In this document: one piece after another, positions 40,501 to 51,849 of the stretch
Position numbering within the stretch: the first letter of the stretch is position 1
Layout: every line of letters begins with the position of its first letter
Assembly: GCF_001640805.2 (NCBI RefSeq)
Contig: NC_066851.1
Span: forward strand, 23,217,493 to 23,281,492
Source of the DNA: Lates calcarifer
Taxonomy: Eukaryota; Chordata; Actinopteri; Centropomidae
Length of the DNA stretch: 64,000 nt
Reading direction: 5' to 3'
Notes under the pieces: model-generated
Told to the model about the DNA's origin: nothing
The model's database searches: none
Seen by the model: the letters and a program-made list of their open reading frames with translations, nothing else
Translations under genes and position numbers: made by a program

Positions 40501-43500
40501 AACCAGGGAGCTTGCTGGCAATTTTTCCCGCCCTCCTCTTATGAATGTTTATTACTTTGGAGAAAACTTTTCAACGTACATGTGCATGAGTAACAGCAGC
40601 AAAAAAAATCATCAACTCCTCAGGGTCTGTGCACAGCAAGAGCAAATAATGCTTCCAATTTCCATTCTGATTTTTCTTTCTTTTTTTGGCTTCTTATTTA
40701 ACCTTTATTGATTCAGGAGACTCTGGTTGTGTCCACGTTTTTTGTTGTTGTTTTTGCTTCACATTCACATAGTTGTACACAGTCCCACCTGGGAGCTGTG
40801 TAGTACAACCTTAGTCCTGTTCTAGAAGATTAAGGGCCTTGCTCAAGGGCAGTCTGCCAGCAGTAGCTGAGGGAGGTGAGAATAGCATCATTCGTCTAAC
40901 ATTTTTCAGAGTTTCCCTGACATTACTGGATTCAAACCAGTAACCTCCAGGTTTATGCACAGTAGAGGTTCAATAGTACATGCTTTTGATTTGGTAATAA
41001 ATGCGTATGCACACACATGGGTGTTGAAGCATGGGTCTCTCGCAATAAGAATGGATGCTACACCTCTACTTAAACAGTAAATTCATTTCTAATGACATGC
41101 GATGGTTAAAACTGACTCTGCTCAGGGTGAGCAGATGATTAATAGGAGAGTTGAGACTCCACCTCTCAACCAATCAGGTAAAAATACTCTGGAGTCATTG
41201 AACTGCACACAACAGAAACACACTCCCTCTAAGCCTCTGAGGGCTGTTTCTTTCAAGTTATGGACATGTTTGTTATTATAAACAAGTTATTAGTTTCAGA
41301 CACAACATCAAATCCAATGGTATTAGCACACAGGGCATCCACCTGCTTGTTCCTGCATGTTCTCTACAGTCCCAGACCTTTTCCAATAAATGACCGGACT
41401 GACAAGCCTCAGTTACTGTAAATCACACATGTGGCTTAATCTAATCTGTTACACACTCAGGGTTCCAGAGTTTATCTGAGGGAGCCTTAAGGAACTATAT
41501 GCCATGAAGCCAGGCAGAACACACTGCTTTATGGCTCTGTTTGTGGATCTGGTCACGTGAAAACCTGCGATCTGGATTTCTAGTTTCTGTGAAGGTACAT
41601 CCTGAGCTGTAAGTATTTTATTTCCTTGATCTTGTAAATCACTTAAATCAGTCACCAGCTGTTAAACCAGGGTGTGGCTGCGGGTATGAATTGACATTGA
41701 CCTGGTCTATTGTGAAAATTCCTGACAGAGTGCGTCATCCTTTCTGCCCGGGGATCCCCTTGAGGAAACTGCGCCCTCCTCGTCTTCCTCTAAACGTCTA
41801 GGAATGAGCTGCACTGCCAACGATGGGATTTATGTAATCCACCATGCCTTACCAAGACCCTGCTTGTCATTTCTGGCTGGAGTCTGACCTGTGACGGTGA
41901 CTAACTCAGGAGGAGGAGGAGGAGGAGGAGAGGGACGAAGAGGGGGAAAAAAAAAGACGTGATTTGTGCATCTTGACGATGTGCTGTAGCAGACAGCGCT
42001 GAGGATACAGCTGTCCAGATTTACGCCCACCTCTGCTGCTGCTGCCGTGCACATGTGCACCTCAAGGCAGGAGGTAAAACTCTGAGAGATTATGGAAATG
42101 AAGAGGAAGAAACACAGCAAAGCAGCTTCCTCCATTAGAAAGAAGGAGGTAGCAAAATATTCATCCCAACATGAAAAGGTCAAATGAAGGACAGGACATG
42201 GGAACAGGTTTGTTTTTGTTGCGTTATGGACTGAAAATACAAAAAAGAAGAATCATGTCCCAAATGCCTCACATTCTTATAAATGATAACATCCTCTACA
42301 TGCATTAAAAAATGAGGAGAAAGCAAGAAAACAGGAAATCCTTTTTCAAAAACAGCGGAAGTTGAGCTTTTGAAAGTGTCCTAGAAATAAAAAGATACCT
42401 GTTTTATCGCCCTATCTTTCAATCCTGGAAAAATCACGCAGCAAAATATACACAGCAGGATAACAGGAATTTTGACTTCAAAGAAATGGGAAACACATAT
42501 CTGGGGTATTTTAAAGGGGAAAAAAGAGCCCCTGAGACTGTAAAACAATAATCAGTATACAATTTAAAATGGTACACATAAATGCAACCTAGATGCAGCA
42601 AATAAAAACGGAATAATTTGCAGAGAAAATAGAAAAACAACACTAAAATTTTTAAAAATGCATATCTCTGACCTCTTTCTAAAAAACATTCCCAAATGGG
42701 CTCAGCCTTGGGGCGACCTCAGAGACTGCCAGCCAGTTAATAAAATACAGCACTGCCTGATACACATCTCCCTGGCAGTTATATAATCCTGAGAGATTAG
42801 AGGTAGAAGAGCCTGTCATTTAAAAGAGACGACAAAAGGCAGCCATTGTGTGGCGTACCTGAAGGTCATGCATGCATTATGGTCGTATGAGGTCGACTCT
42901 ACAATGGCTGATTTAATTTATTGATTCAGTCTTATTGGTCAGTGAATTAACGTGGGGCTTCTGCCAGCCATTACAGAGAGTCTACAGTTTATCTGTGGCT
43001 TAAAGTTCACAACAGACAAGTGGAAGAGGTGAACTTAATCCTCATTCTTCCACTTGGTTTATGTGGACATATATGGGAGTGGAAAGAAGCTCAGAGGTTC
43101 GAGTAATGATCTTGTCTTGTGACCAGATGGGAGGTATCCTGAGGATCCCTGAGAAATAAATATAACACTCCTGCTTCTTTACAAACTACAGGCTGTGGTA
43201 TGCTTGCATTTCAGCAGCTCAGGATGAACAAAGGGACATGAAAACATCTTCAGTCTACATGTGCTTATAGACAGCACTCGTATAATTACTCACGAAGCAG
43301 CCTTCATGGTGGTGCTGCCTGCAACTAGTAAAAATGTTTGTTGTATTATTTCAAGAAGCGACTCAGTGACTATTGAGTTGTTGCATTGTTCCATCTCTGT
43401 TAGTATCTCACAATCTACATGCTGAAGCTATTTCTGTTCACTTACAACCATCAGACAGTTTTGAAATCCTCATAATCCTGCACTTTTAACTGTGACGACT

Positions 43501-46500
43501 GCAGTCGCTGTTGTTCTAAGGTTTTGTCACATTACTGATGTGCATAATGTCATCCTGGTTTTGGAAAAGGGAAGAAACGTTTATCTTCTTCCAACTTCTC
43601 TGGGTAACTAATATCACTGCCACACAATATGTCACCACAACGAGCTCGAAATCCACAAAACCAGCCTGAAAATGACAGTAATCTGAAACGACTGCATGAG
43701 TGTCAATGGAGTGCAGCTGTATAGTTGTCTGACCCAGGTCAGAGCTGGTCGATGCGTTCGAGGGACAGGACTTGACGCAACAAAACTGTCATTACCATGT
43801 CGATTAATAAAAGTACAACATAAAACTTTCACATCTGCTCCCTTCTCCAGTGAAAGCACCACACTGTCTGTCAATACGGAGGCTTGGCACCACCCTCAAA
43901 CAGAGCTACACATCAGTGAGTTTAAAATGCAGTTATCAACACTGTTTTGTTTCATAACGTAATGTCTCCGCAGGAACAGAGTACAGTACAGCAGCCGCAG
44001 ACTGAAAATAACGCCTTAGCAGTGAAATCTGTTATCGACTGTGTTTCTAATTCAGGACAGCACCATCTCTGTTGTAAGTAAACGCCTCCTGAAGCGACTG
44101 TTCAGGGCTAAAAGCGGACTTCCAGTGGACCTGCTGGAGCTGCGGTCAGAAGCAGCAGACTGCGATTGTACTGAGGAGGTGAGAAATGTGTGGAGCTGTG
44201 TGAATGTGAAGTGAACGTGTGAAACTGAAACAGGGAGGTGCTGAAAAAGACCGAACGTGTGCCGGCAAAAGCCACAGACAAACACAGTACAGCCATAAAA
44301 ATAAACTACGACGAGAACTGAGAGTACAGTCTCTCTGTTGTTTCACACACACAGCAATTACTGCCAGTAAACCCATTGTTCAATTACACAACTTAACGAA
44401 CCTACATTAGACATGATGTTGTATTATGTACTGCTGCTTTATGGTTGTAATTGATAAAATGTATGTGCACATTTTGATTTTGTATTCAAGTGTTTCTGGG
44501 GGAAAGGAAATTAAAGGAAATTCAATTCAATTCAAAGCCAACTGCCAAACACCTGTGCCACAAAGTTATTAAGTCATTGTGTGAGTTGTTAAAAATTAAA
44601 TTATGCAATAATTATGCAATAAAACAGAGCGACCTCACTTCTTTACTGCCTCTGCTTTAAACTGAGAAGTCAACATGTAATAACAGAGCTGCAACTCACA
44701 CTTATTTTCACTATCAATTAATCTGCAGATTACTTTCTCAATTAAATGATTAGTCATCAAGTCTGTAACACGTCACAAAACAGTGAAAAATACTCTAGTA
44801 CTACTAAAGTGACGCCTTCAAACGTCTTGTTTTATCTCTCATATGTGGCTGGATAAAACATCAAATTGAAAATCTAAAGAGCTGCCTTAATTTTTCTTTC
44901 AATCAATCGATTGTTGCCCCTCTGTATATGAATGTGCGAACATCAAATAAAAATAAGTCTTCTCATAATTACCATATTTGTCTGTAATCATGCAGTTGTA
45001 GTAGTCATGTCGATTTCCTGTTGTCATTTATAGAAAGAGGAAATAAGGCGTTGTGCTTTCTAGGAACCAAAGTTCAGCCCTTTTCTGAAACAAGACTGAT
45101 GCTGTTTGGATACTTGATTATCAAACAGTGTGTACTTTTATTAATGATGTCTGCAGTTAATGGAATCAACAGTAAGCCTTTGTATGAAGGCGGAGGTCAG
45201 GTGTTCTGTTTACACAAAGACCGCAAGTTTAAGTGGGTCATAAAAACAGACACACACATTAAAAAGATAAGACACAGTGAGAACAGAGGGTTCCCTTCCA
45301 GTCCTGAATGTAAATATGAGGCAGCAGGGTGGACCCTCCAACTGAGGAGGAACCAGGAAGTGGTTTTCCTGACATGTGGTGGATCTGTCTGGTTTCTGTC
45401 TGGCAACATTCCTGTTGTCACCACCTAACCACACCACAGCACCGCTGTATTTACACAGGTGTCTCAATGTATTACAGCATCCAACTGCATACCACACATA
45501 GCTTAATTCACCTGCATCAGGACATGCCAAATGATGTGAACTGTGACATGGGAATATGCTCCACTGCTTAGTAACACAATGGCATTAACTAACAAAGCAG
45601 AGGCAACATACAGTTGTATCATGGCAGGACAGACGCGCATTGTGAAATAAAATCTGGGTGAAAAACTGCTCAAAAAAATCTGAATAAACTGGAGAATGAC
45701 AGGACAGGAAAGGATTTTAAAAAACATGTTCGACAAAACAAAGTATTTTGTAAAATTAAAATATATTTTGTAAAATTTAAAATTATTTTAAACAATCTGA
45801 TCTCCATCTAATCTTTCATGGCTGTACAGACCTTAAGAGGTTATATAGAAACTTAATGTTGTTGAGTTTATGATATAACCTGCATAAAAATTGTCCCTGA
45901 ATAACAATCAATGAATCACAACATTAAAGATTCACATATGACATATTTTCTCCAGTGATACAGACAATAGCACTGACCTGCCCTGTGTGATCATTATGAT
46001 GATCTACCTGTCTAGGCACGTAGCTAACACACACACACAGAAGTGTGGGCATAGAAACATCAACAGCGCTCCGACAGATCAAGTCCAACCAGACTGAGAG
46101 AGGCAGGAAAATAACTAACTCTGCATAAGGGCAGCTCTAATGATGGAGACAGAAAGCAGACTAAGAAAATCTCAGTGAGTGGTTTACATATTAGAAGACA
46201 GGCTCAGGTAAAGATGAAGAATTTGCAGCAGACTCTTGACACTGCACAGCTAACATGAAGAACAGCAGCTGGACCAGTATTTCATCTGCAAACTTTACTC
46301 ACCCAGGTAGATTTAAACCTCTACAAACACATGTTGTGCCGCTAAGAATTTCTTACTCTATGTTGCATTTAACAGCAAATGTGTCAGTTTCTCAATAAAA
46401 TAATGCAGAATATTGGACAAGCAAGTGAGGGTCCGCAGCTGTATTAAAAACATCTCAAACCCACCACAGCGCCTCTAAAATCTGAGGGAAATTTTAGAAC

Positions 46501-47288
46501 CATCAAGTCTTGAAGGATTATTAATCTCATTAATATTATTCATTCCAGGTGATTTAATATTGGGATGTTGGGACTGTATTTTTATGTGGTTGTTGGAGGA
46601 TATAACTCAAATTTCATTTTATTGTAAAGGCTCATGTATGCAGGAGATGTTTCAGCCATGTTGTTCCATTGTTGATCTATCACTAAAAGATAGATCTAAA
46701 GAAACAGATATGTCTCCATTTTAATCAGTACATTTCAAATCTGTTTTCCTTTATTTGTGACCATAAACTGGGAGTGGAGGCACAGTGAATGAAACCTACA
46801 ATCAACCAGTTCTATGAGGTATAATAAGATTAGGCTGAACAGATTGCATTCAAATTAACTGAAACAGATTACGGGGTTAGTTTTCATTCATTCAAACTTG
46901 ATTTTTTTTATGTGAAGCCCCGATTTGAGAGCACAAGCTGACTTTTAGAATCCAAAATACAGAGGTCAAAGGTTAAAACTGTGTTAAACCTACTGAAGTA
47001 CGACTTTGTGAACCCTTTTTATAACCTTTGTAGAAACAAAGCTACAGGTGTGTATCAGTGGCTACTAAGCATTTGGCTTGGTTATCACCCCCTCAGCCTC
47101 CTACAGGATCAACCCCAACTTTGACTCTTACCCTTGAGCAGCGGCAAGGGCGTGAGCTCTATGGGTTTGCCCTGAGAGCGGAACTGGGACGAACTCTGCG
47201 ACCGCTTCTGCTTGGCCTTCCTGACAGACTTCCGTGAAAATCCGTCCACTTTGTCCACAGATGGAGATGTGGTGGCTGCCGAGGACAT
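17072..47288 (-). CDS. PPP2R5E: PP2A B56-epsilon regulatory subunit, full gene (13 coding exons)
   Basis: Regulatory B' subunit of protein phosphatase 2A, which joins the scaffold (A) and catalytic (C) subunits and recruits substrates carrying LxxIxE motifs. Joined in order, the 13 coding exons listed separately give 1404 nt: 467 residues plus TAA, with every splice phase consistent. The N terminus ([20 protein letters not shown]) and the C terminus (ending LRSDGIIPT) are the epsilon-type ends, which separate it from alpha, beta, gamma and delta. The HEAT-like superhelix runs from about residue 55 to 435. H204, R205, Y207 and R214 correspond to the LxxIxE pocket residues of B56-gamma (H187, R188, Y190, R197). 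The tail is Lys/Glu-rich (about 432-460). No break or missing exon was found. WDR89 lies just upstream in the same orientation, as in human. Confidence 0.97.
17265..17366 (-). CDS. PPP2R5E: PPP2R5E exon 13
   Basis: 102 nt, phases 2/2, encoding [20 protein letters not shown] and following residues to Q434. Acceptor ctcctctcag, donor CG|gtaag. Confidence 0.95.
17906..18033 (-). CDS. PPP2R5E: PPP2R5E exon 12
   Basis: 128 nt encoding [20 protein letters not shown] and on to HWN, one of the most conserved B56 segments. Donor CC|gtgagt, acceptor gtcccag. The 539-bp intron on its 3' side (17367-17905) shows no recognisable feature. Confidence 0.95.
18233..18352 (-). CDS. PPP2R5E: PPP2R5E exon 11
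   Basis: 120 nt, phase 0, 40 codons: [20 protein letters not shown] through SSPHFQ. Confidence 0.95.
18442..18492 (-). CDS. PPP2R5E: PPP2R5E exon 10
   Basis: 51 nt, phase 0, 17 codons: [17 protein letters not shown]. Acceptor caccctcag, donor GAG|gtgaga. Confidence 0.95.
18734..18787 (-). CDS. PPP2R5E: PPP2R5E exon 9
   Basis: 54 nt, phase 0, 18 codons: [18 protein letters not shown]. Acceptor ctctctgcag, donor CCA|gtaagt. Confidence 0.95.
19072..19140 (+). repeat. (CA)n microsatellite abutting the PPP2R5E exon 8 donor
   Basis: A 69-nt pure AC run. On the transcribed strand it is (TG)n and starts at intron position +5, directly after gtaa. Confidence 0.95.
19145..19253 (-). CDS. PPP2R5E: PPP2R5E exon 8
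   Basis: 109 nt: completes S247 and encodes [20 protein letters not shown] to FHAQ (248-283). The donor is CAG|gtaatg, lacking the usual G at +5 because the (TG)n repeat begins there. The acceptor tttccag is preceded by about 85 nt of nearly pure pyrimidine (19255-19342, read as purine on plus). Skipping this exon would shift the frame. Confidence 0.95.
19255..19342 (-). repeat. CT-rich pyrimidine tract upstream of PPP2R5E exon 8
   Basis: On the minus strand this is an almost pure C/T stretch with repeated ctcctctcctc units, ending at the exon 8 acceptor. It is far longer than an ordinary polypyrimidine tract. Confidence 0.85.
19853..20156. mobile_element. MITE-like repeat with 'cccaacatttttggc' ends, inside PPP2R5E intron 8-7
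   Basis: The left end reads gtgcctcccaacatttttggccatgtgacccc-like sequence. The right end has cccgaccctcaggttgtccgagaccaacatttgggaatc, so the ends are imperfect inverted copies of a GGTTCCCAACCT-type terminus. I recall this as a very common non-autonomous element in fish. Class assignment (probably hAT-like) is tentative. Confidence 0.5.
20929..20988 (-). CDS. PPP2R5E: PPP2R5E exon 7
   Basis: 60 nt: completes R227, encodes [19 protein letters not shown] and the first two bases of S247. Acceptor ctgctctgcag, donor AG|gtatgt. Confidence 0.95.
21449..21579 (-). CDS. PPP2R5E: PPP2R5E exon 6 (LxxIxE pocket)
   Basis: 131 nt encoding residues 184-226 plus two bases of R227: [20 protein letters not shown], then [20 protein letters not shown] and IFL. 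H204, R205, Y207 and R214 align by a constant offset of 17 with the substrate-motif pocket of B56-gamma. Confidence 0.95.
21841..22022 (+). repeat. dispersed 'GGGCTGCAACTAA' family repeat, 3' part
   Basis: Contains the signature caaggtgacatcttcaaatgtcttgttttg, then ctaaagatattcacttta, and ends with ctaatcgactaatcgttg. Related copies lie near 44.7, 51.9, 53.6 and 54.1 kb. It fills intron 6-5 of PPP2R5E. Confidence 0.6.
22106..22198 (-). CDS. PPP2R5E: PPP2R5E exon 5
   Basis: 93 nt, phase 0, 31 codons: [20 protein letters not shown] and [11 protein letters not shown]. Acceptor tctctctag, donor CAG|gtgagt. Confidence 0.95.
22945..23098 (+). repeat. 'agcttagcataaagactgg' dispersed repeat
   Basis: tagcttagcataaagactgggagcaag.. 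followed by ..aattaacaagcggagtcttgcttgtttagc matches the order of a teleost interspersed repeat I recall well. Lies in intron 5-4 of PPP2R5E. Confidence 0.55.
23608..23709 (-). CDS. PPP2R5E: PPP2R5E exon 4
   Basis: 102 nt, phase 0, 34 codons: [20 protein letters not shown] then [14 protein letters not shown], a B56 signature. Acceptor ttttctag, donor CAG|gtaaac. Confidence 0.95.
24010..24206 (-). CDS. PPP2R5E: PPP2R5E exon 3
   Basis: 197 nt: completes D53 and encodes residues 54-118, [20 protein letters not shown] to YPEVVKM. Acceptor cacgtccag, donor ATG|gtgagg. Confidence 0.95.
28499..28527 (+). repeat. (TG)n microsatellite
   Basis: A 29-nt TG run following tgtatg-type imperfect units. 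It is paired with a (CA)n run 75 nt downstream. Confidence 0.9.
28603..28630 (+). repeat. (CA)n microsatellite
   Basis: A 28-nt pure AC run, complementary to the TG run at 28499-28527 and so able to form the other arm of a hairpin. Confidence 0.9.
30895..30982 (-). repeat. fragment of the GGGCTGCAACTAA repeat family
   Basis: ctagacaaaatgattaatcgaaaagatta.. and ..gaagataatcgtaagttgca resemble the reverse complement of the family's 5' end. Short and degenerate. Confidence 0.4.
34580..34830 (+). pseudogene. decayed Tc1/mariner-like transposase fragment
   Basis: One frame gives [16 protein letters not shown], then the reading shifts and the next frame gives [20 protein letters not shown] followed by an in-frame stop. 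The SPDLN..E.LW block is the signature around the last catalytic Asp region of Tc1-like transposases, and the HxxxxxxNYLQRQ block normally precedes it. At least one frameshift and several stops show that it is dead. Terminal repeats were not identified. It sits in intron 2 of PPP2R5E. Confidence 0.75.
35070..35108 (+). repeat. two-copy tandem repeat, 21-nt period
   Basis: tgttcgttaaataccaaa occurs at 35070-35087 and again at 35091-35108, an exact 18-nt match with a 3-nt spacer. Confidence 0.85.
36405..36625 (-). repeat. GGGCTGCAACTAA-family repeat, degenerate copy
   Basis: Shows the reverse-strand order of the family: ttttccaagcaaaaatgcc, then ctgatcccagctgctgaaatg, then taaactgagtatcttt, then cctgggctctagggaactgtg, then agaaaataatcagctgg. 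Confidence 0.6.
37010..37125 (+). repeat. tRNA-derived SINE remnant
   Basis: tggcacatgctgg resembles a tRNA A box. About 40 nt later caggtttgaaccct matches the B box (GGTTCGANTCC type). ttccttgagtaagactctg downstream is a segment I recall from fish SINE-like repeats. No intact tRNA fold is evident, so this is not a tRNA gene. Confidence 0.5.
40780..40985 (+). repeat. degenerate interspersed repeat ('ccttgctcaagggca' type)
   Basis: gggccttgctcaagggcag and, further on, tggattcaaaccagtaacctcc recall a common fish repeat in which a 'ttgctcaagggcac' block is followed by a 'gggattcgaacc' block. Identification is by memory only. Confidence 0.4.
44683..44925 (+). repeat. GGGCTGCAACTAA-family repeat copy
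   Basis: Starts agagctgcaactcaca, then ttttcactatcaattaatctgcag, then gtgacgccttcaaacgtcttgtttt, ending caatcaatcgattgttgc. This is the same segment order as the copies at 53.6 and 59.4 kb. Confidence 0.6.
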
Positions 47289-47292
47289 AGCC
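47132..47292 (-). CDS. PPP2R5E: PPP2R5E exon 2 with the start codon
   Basis: The start codon is at 47288-47286, four nt after the acceptor cccagcag|GGCT. The exon encodes residues 1-52 plus one base of D53: [20 protein letters not shown], a basic/Ser-rich stretch, then LTPLPLLK. The acceptor is a tandem cagcag, so splicing can differ by 3 nt in the leader. The frame is also open upstream of this ATG in the exon. Confidence 0.95.
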
Positions 47293-50200
47293 CTGCTGGG
47301 AGAGACACACAGGGAGGGAGAGTGGTCAACACAATCACATTAGACATGCATGTACAGAGCTCTCAGTTCACCAACGGCAGAATGATTAACCACAGAATAT
47401 TGACAGTATAACAGAAATGAAGCTGGATGCCAGCTGATGTGCGTTTTTAAAAGCAAATATCAATTTTATGACATGTCTAATATATTTATCTGGAGATAAA
47501 CACAATATTCAATGCCAAATAATCAGGTTGCCTGTATGTAAAAACAAGTGCAAGACTTTCCCTGAACTTAATTCCTGTTAAAATGAATTGGATTATCAAA
47601 GTCCCTCTGAACGTATGGATGCATAATGGATAAACAGAAACTATAAATGAACCAAAAAACTGTGAAATGCTTTAATAAATGATCAAAACTCAATTCATTA
47701 CCACTTCATCATTCTTATTTTCACGACAAAGGGATTTCATTTTGAGTTTCACAGAAATTCAAAATTACCTTTACAGAAACTTTTTTTAATTTCATAATAA
47801 AAAAGACACTTTTAATTTCATGTCACTTTTCATGATGTTACCAATCACTGCCCTCTCACAGGAGCTTGAGTTTGAATAATTTGTGATAGTGCTTCACAAT
47901 TTATTGGTTCATTTATACATCATTCTTTGTTTTATCATGTCTTATTTATTCATTTAATTTTGTATTCTTTGGTGTTCCATGGGAATGGCAATTAAAGATT
48001 ATACTTGAAAAAAAATTGAAAAATAAACAACTTCCAGATTCCCAGACGCTGGCTTAATTTGCCATATGTGGAGCTGCACACCAAAGAAACAAGAGAATTT
48101 TAAAGTCGATTCAGAAAATTTCAAGACTTTACAGAACCTGATCACTTCAGTCGTATTATGTATTATAGAGTTCAGATATAGATATAGACAGACATTTAAT
48201 AATTAATCAAAAGCCACTGTTATATTTTCCAAAATATAAGTCTAATCCAAACAGCTTTTATTTCCCATGTGCATTTGATTTGAGCTGAATTTTGGGAACA
48301 GGAAGCCAAATGTTTCTTCATCACCACAGACACATTTTTAAACAATTATCATGCAGCTGAAAAACCGTAAGTTTATTCCTGGTAGTAAGCTCATGAAAAG
48401 GAATAATAAATAAATATATAAAAGAAAAAGGAAGAAAGCAAACAACACAAACAACATCCCCACTGACTGTTTTAGCTCTGTATCAGTCCACCTTCCTGCA
48501 GCCTTTCATTAGTCTCACAACAAACCTGTGCAGCCAAAGCAGACAGCCTCATTTGCCCAGCATGGGAGACTATTTAGGCCTCAGCTGAGGCCTGGTTACA
48601 GTGCACAAACACACCACCGTCCTACCTGCCAACAGACCATCACACTCAAACACACACATACACACCAAGAACACCAGCGTCTACCCACAACAATGGAGCC
48701 GGCTCTGCGGCTGCAAGCCGTCGCCTCAGTGGGAGGAAGCTGAGGAAACGTCCTCTGCTGTGTGTTTGCTGCTGATTACATGTGTAAAAAAAAAAAAAAA
48801 GTCCTGGCTGGCTGGTAACAACAAAACACAAGCTGCAGCAACAGTCACACTTTAAACTGCAACCTACTGACTGCTAAACTACCGTTGTGCACCACACCCA
48901 TGAGGAAATGGTTGGAAAAATAAAAGTGAAGATTTCTTTGCAGCTGTCGGAGACACAAAGAAGCAGCTGCTGACAGGTCAGCTGACACACACAGTGTTTG
49001 CAAATTTGAAAACTGCTATTCTCAGATCTTTACCACGTCTAATGCAAAGACTGTTAAGTTTGGCCAGGTCAGTTTAGCACTTAGCTGTTCTGGAACTTCT
49101 GATCATATCACAAGATCTTCCTTCAAAACATCTGCTCAGTTGTCAGGGCACGGTGGATTCTGAAACTTACATTTTTTTCTAAGCACTGAAAAGACTTCAG
49201 GGCCACACATGCTTCCCTTGGGGCCTTGGACATAGTCGGGGAAATAACCACACTATATAATGTTGCTTCGATAGCTGTTATCGATAGCTGAGTGTTACAT
49301 TGAAATAAATGTGAGTTTTTATATATTTTCATAAAGGTGGATGCCTTTTTGGTCAGCTGGATGGCAATTTATGTTTCCACAAGGTGTTTTATCCACCAGC
49401 TGGCCACTTTTTCGTGGTAATGGATAATCAATCTAACTTTTCAGCTTGTTCAATACTTTTTGTAGAAGTAATTATCCAGTAGTTTTTTTAAACAACTGAC
49501 AAAGGTTTACACTATTGATTAAGTATTAAGTGTGTAATAAATGTGGTGTAAAAGGTAAAAAATGCTAACTTTAATTTTTTATCATTTCTGGTCAGTGGGC
49601 TCCATTTTGTTTTTTATGTTGCTGTATCTATTAAAAAAAACATTTTACCTGTATTAATATTTTGTTAATAGAATTTGTGATTTGTGTTTTTTAAGACTGG
49701 TTTGATTGTCTGTGAAAATTCATGACATTCCATCCAAAGGTCGTTGAGATATTTCACCTTGAATGAGAGCGCTGACAGATCAACACTGATTTCCCTAAAG
49801 CTACACAGGTACATGACTATAAATAGTGGAATCATTATCATTCTTCAAAATCAATCAATTCCCACTCATAATGGAATTTATCTCTGGAGTAATGCTTGTT
49901 TCACAGTTAAGTAATTTACACATCAATCTATTTATTTTCTTATCATGTGTCATTAACTCTGCAAATTGGATGTCTAGACTTCCACGTGATATAAGGAACA
50001 AAAACAGGAGACAGTGAACAAACCTAGTCCACACTAACCGAGCTGGATGCCACAAAGGCCTGGGTAGAAATGAAAAAAATCGTTATGTAATAAGACGTGA
50101 ATGAGACGCCGCAGGCCGTACTCTGCACTGGCTGCATCTCTAATGCTGTGTCAAAGTCACGCAGCCAGTCATACAGTATGTCCACCAGGCCTTGTGTATG

Positions 50201-50609
50201 ACAGAGTGGACAGAGCGGACAGACAGCGAGAGGAGAGGCACCGGGACACACTCAGCCTTCAGTACAAACACATGCACACACACACACATCATCCTGCTGC
50301 CTGAGGATATGAACAGTACTGGCTGACAGTGAAAGCCATTTATAAGCTATGTGAGGCTGCACAGCTGATCGTCCATCATCATATACAGTATACTGCAGTT
50401 TTAAAAGTGATTCATGATCCCACAAAGGCAGAAAGCCCATATGTGGTTAGAGACTGTCAGGGTGTTGATGCAATATGACTGTAAGTGGAGGAAAATAATA
50501 ATCAAGACTGACAACTGTGATTAATAAGCAGAGTTCCTAACCACTTTCAAATTTAACAATTTCCTTTTGTTACAAGAAATAACCTATTAATTTGGTCTGT
50601 CTGGCACTG

Positions 50610-50850
50610 AAGTACTTAATTAGTTACTTGATTAGTCAACTGACATAAAATTAAGAGTTTCTTTATTAATTATCAAGCAAAAACTGCCGACATTAGCTGG
50701 ATTAAGTTTCTAAGAGTGATCAAGAATTGCTGCTTTTTTCTGTTATAGATGATTGTAAATTACATATCTTTGTAAAAGGGACTTGGGCTGCTCCTGAAGA
50801 CCGTTTTCCTTCTTGATTACTTTGACGATTACTTTCAAAATTAATCATTG
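50610..50850 (-). repeat. GGGCTGCAACTAA-family repeat copy, degenerate
   Basis: Order seen: ttacttgattagtcaactgacataaaatt, caagcaaaaactgcc, gaattgctgcttttttctgtta, tgattgtaaattacatatcttt. This is the reverse-strand order of the family. Confidence 0.5.
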
Positions 50851-51849
50851 AACTGTTTTGTCCATATAAAAGTTAGTGGTATAATTCTATTCGAGTAACT
50901 AGTGCTCTCATCCAGTCATTAGACCTCAAGTCCAAGCCCAAGTTCGAGTCACCAAAGAAGAGGCCAAGTTGAATCCTCATTACCTTAGCCGAGTCCGAGT
51001 CATCACAGTTGGGTCTTAAGACGTTATGCACATGAATCCACATGTTGCTATCTTAACACTCATCATCATCATTTAAGTTAGAATTATGTACATTTACTTT
51101 AACTAGATCTCAGGGTTTAGTTTAGTTTAGTCCTACAGATGCAGATTCACGTATGACAATACCAATTACATGATAAGAAAGTCATCTGTCAACACTACTT
51201 ATTGTCTTCTCTTTCATGTTCACACAGCTGTTAATGATCCATCTGCGTGAAAATGCCTTCTGTTGGCCATCAGCCCCGTCACCGGGGTGGGAAAACACCT
51301 CCAGCTGAGCACTGATCTGTCTTATCAGTGGCTGCTAAGTTTAAATTCTCCAGCAGCCAGTCTGGCAGGTAACTCGCCATTAATCTGAAAGCCATGCTGT
51401 GTTGGGTGGTAAAAATAAAACTGTGGCTGAATACAAAGCAGCATGGAGACTATGCAGTGCGTGAACAAACATTTAAATTTCATGCCCTAGTTGGCAGTTT
51501 TGCCTTTCAAACTTTGGCACAGGACTATTCAAATGTCATACAAAGTGAGTCCCAACAGCATCTGAGCCTTTATCTCAAGCCTCAGTGTACAACAACAACA
51601 AAAAACTGCAAATTGACACCTCAACACCTGCTGTGTGCTGCTGCTGCTGAGACTGGACACAAAGCAGGCCAAGGCCTCTAAAAATCACCTTCACTCCCAG
51701 ATTAACTCCGACTAATGGCTTAAAGCCGCACAGCTCTGACGTACACTCTTTGACGCCTTGGTGACGATCAGGTTTTCCATACTTTCAGAAGTTGTGATGC
51801 TGATTAGAAGAAGCAGCTGCAAACAAAAATCTTTATGAGTGTCACTAAC

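Larger units (their letters stand above)
24207..47131 (-). other. PPP2R5E: PPP2R5E intron 2, about 22.9 kb, no nested gene recognised
   Basis: Open frames here are short, lack conserved motifs and lie in no plausible exon context. The intron carries microsatellites, repeat fragments and a Tc1-like remnant, which are listed separately. The remaining unique-looking DNA (for example 26400-26950 and 31200-31450) could include regulatory elements, but nothing in the sequence alone proves it. Confidence 0.6.

Noticed and set aside
45021..45428. 135-codon plus-strand frame in PPP2R5E intron 2, with a 106-codon frame opposite
   Set aside because: No recognisable domain, no exon signals I trust, and AT-rich composition; most likely chance.
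24207..47131. Search for a nested gene in the 22.9-kb intron
   Set aside because: No frame above about 140 codons and no chain of smaller conserved frames was found on either strand.
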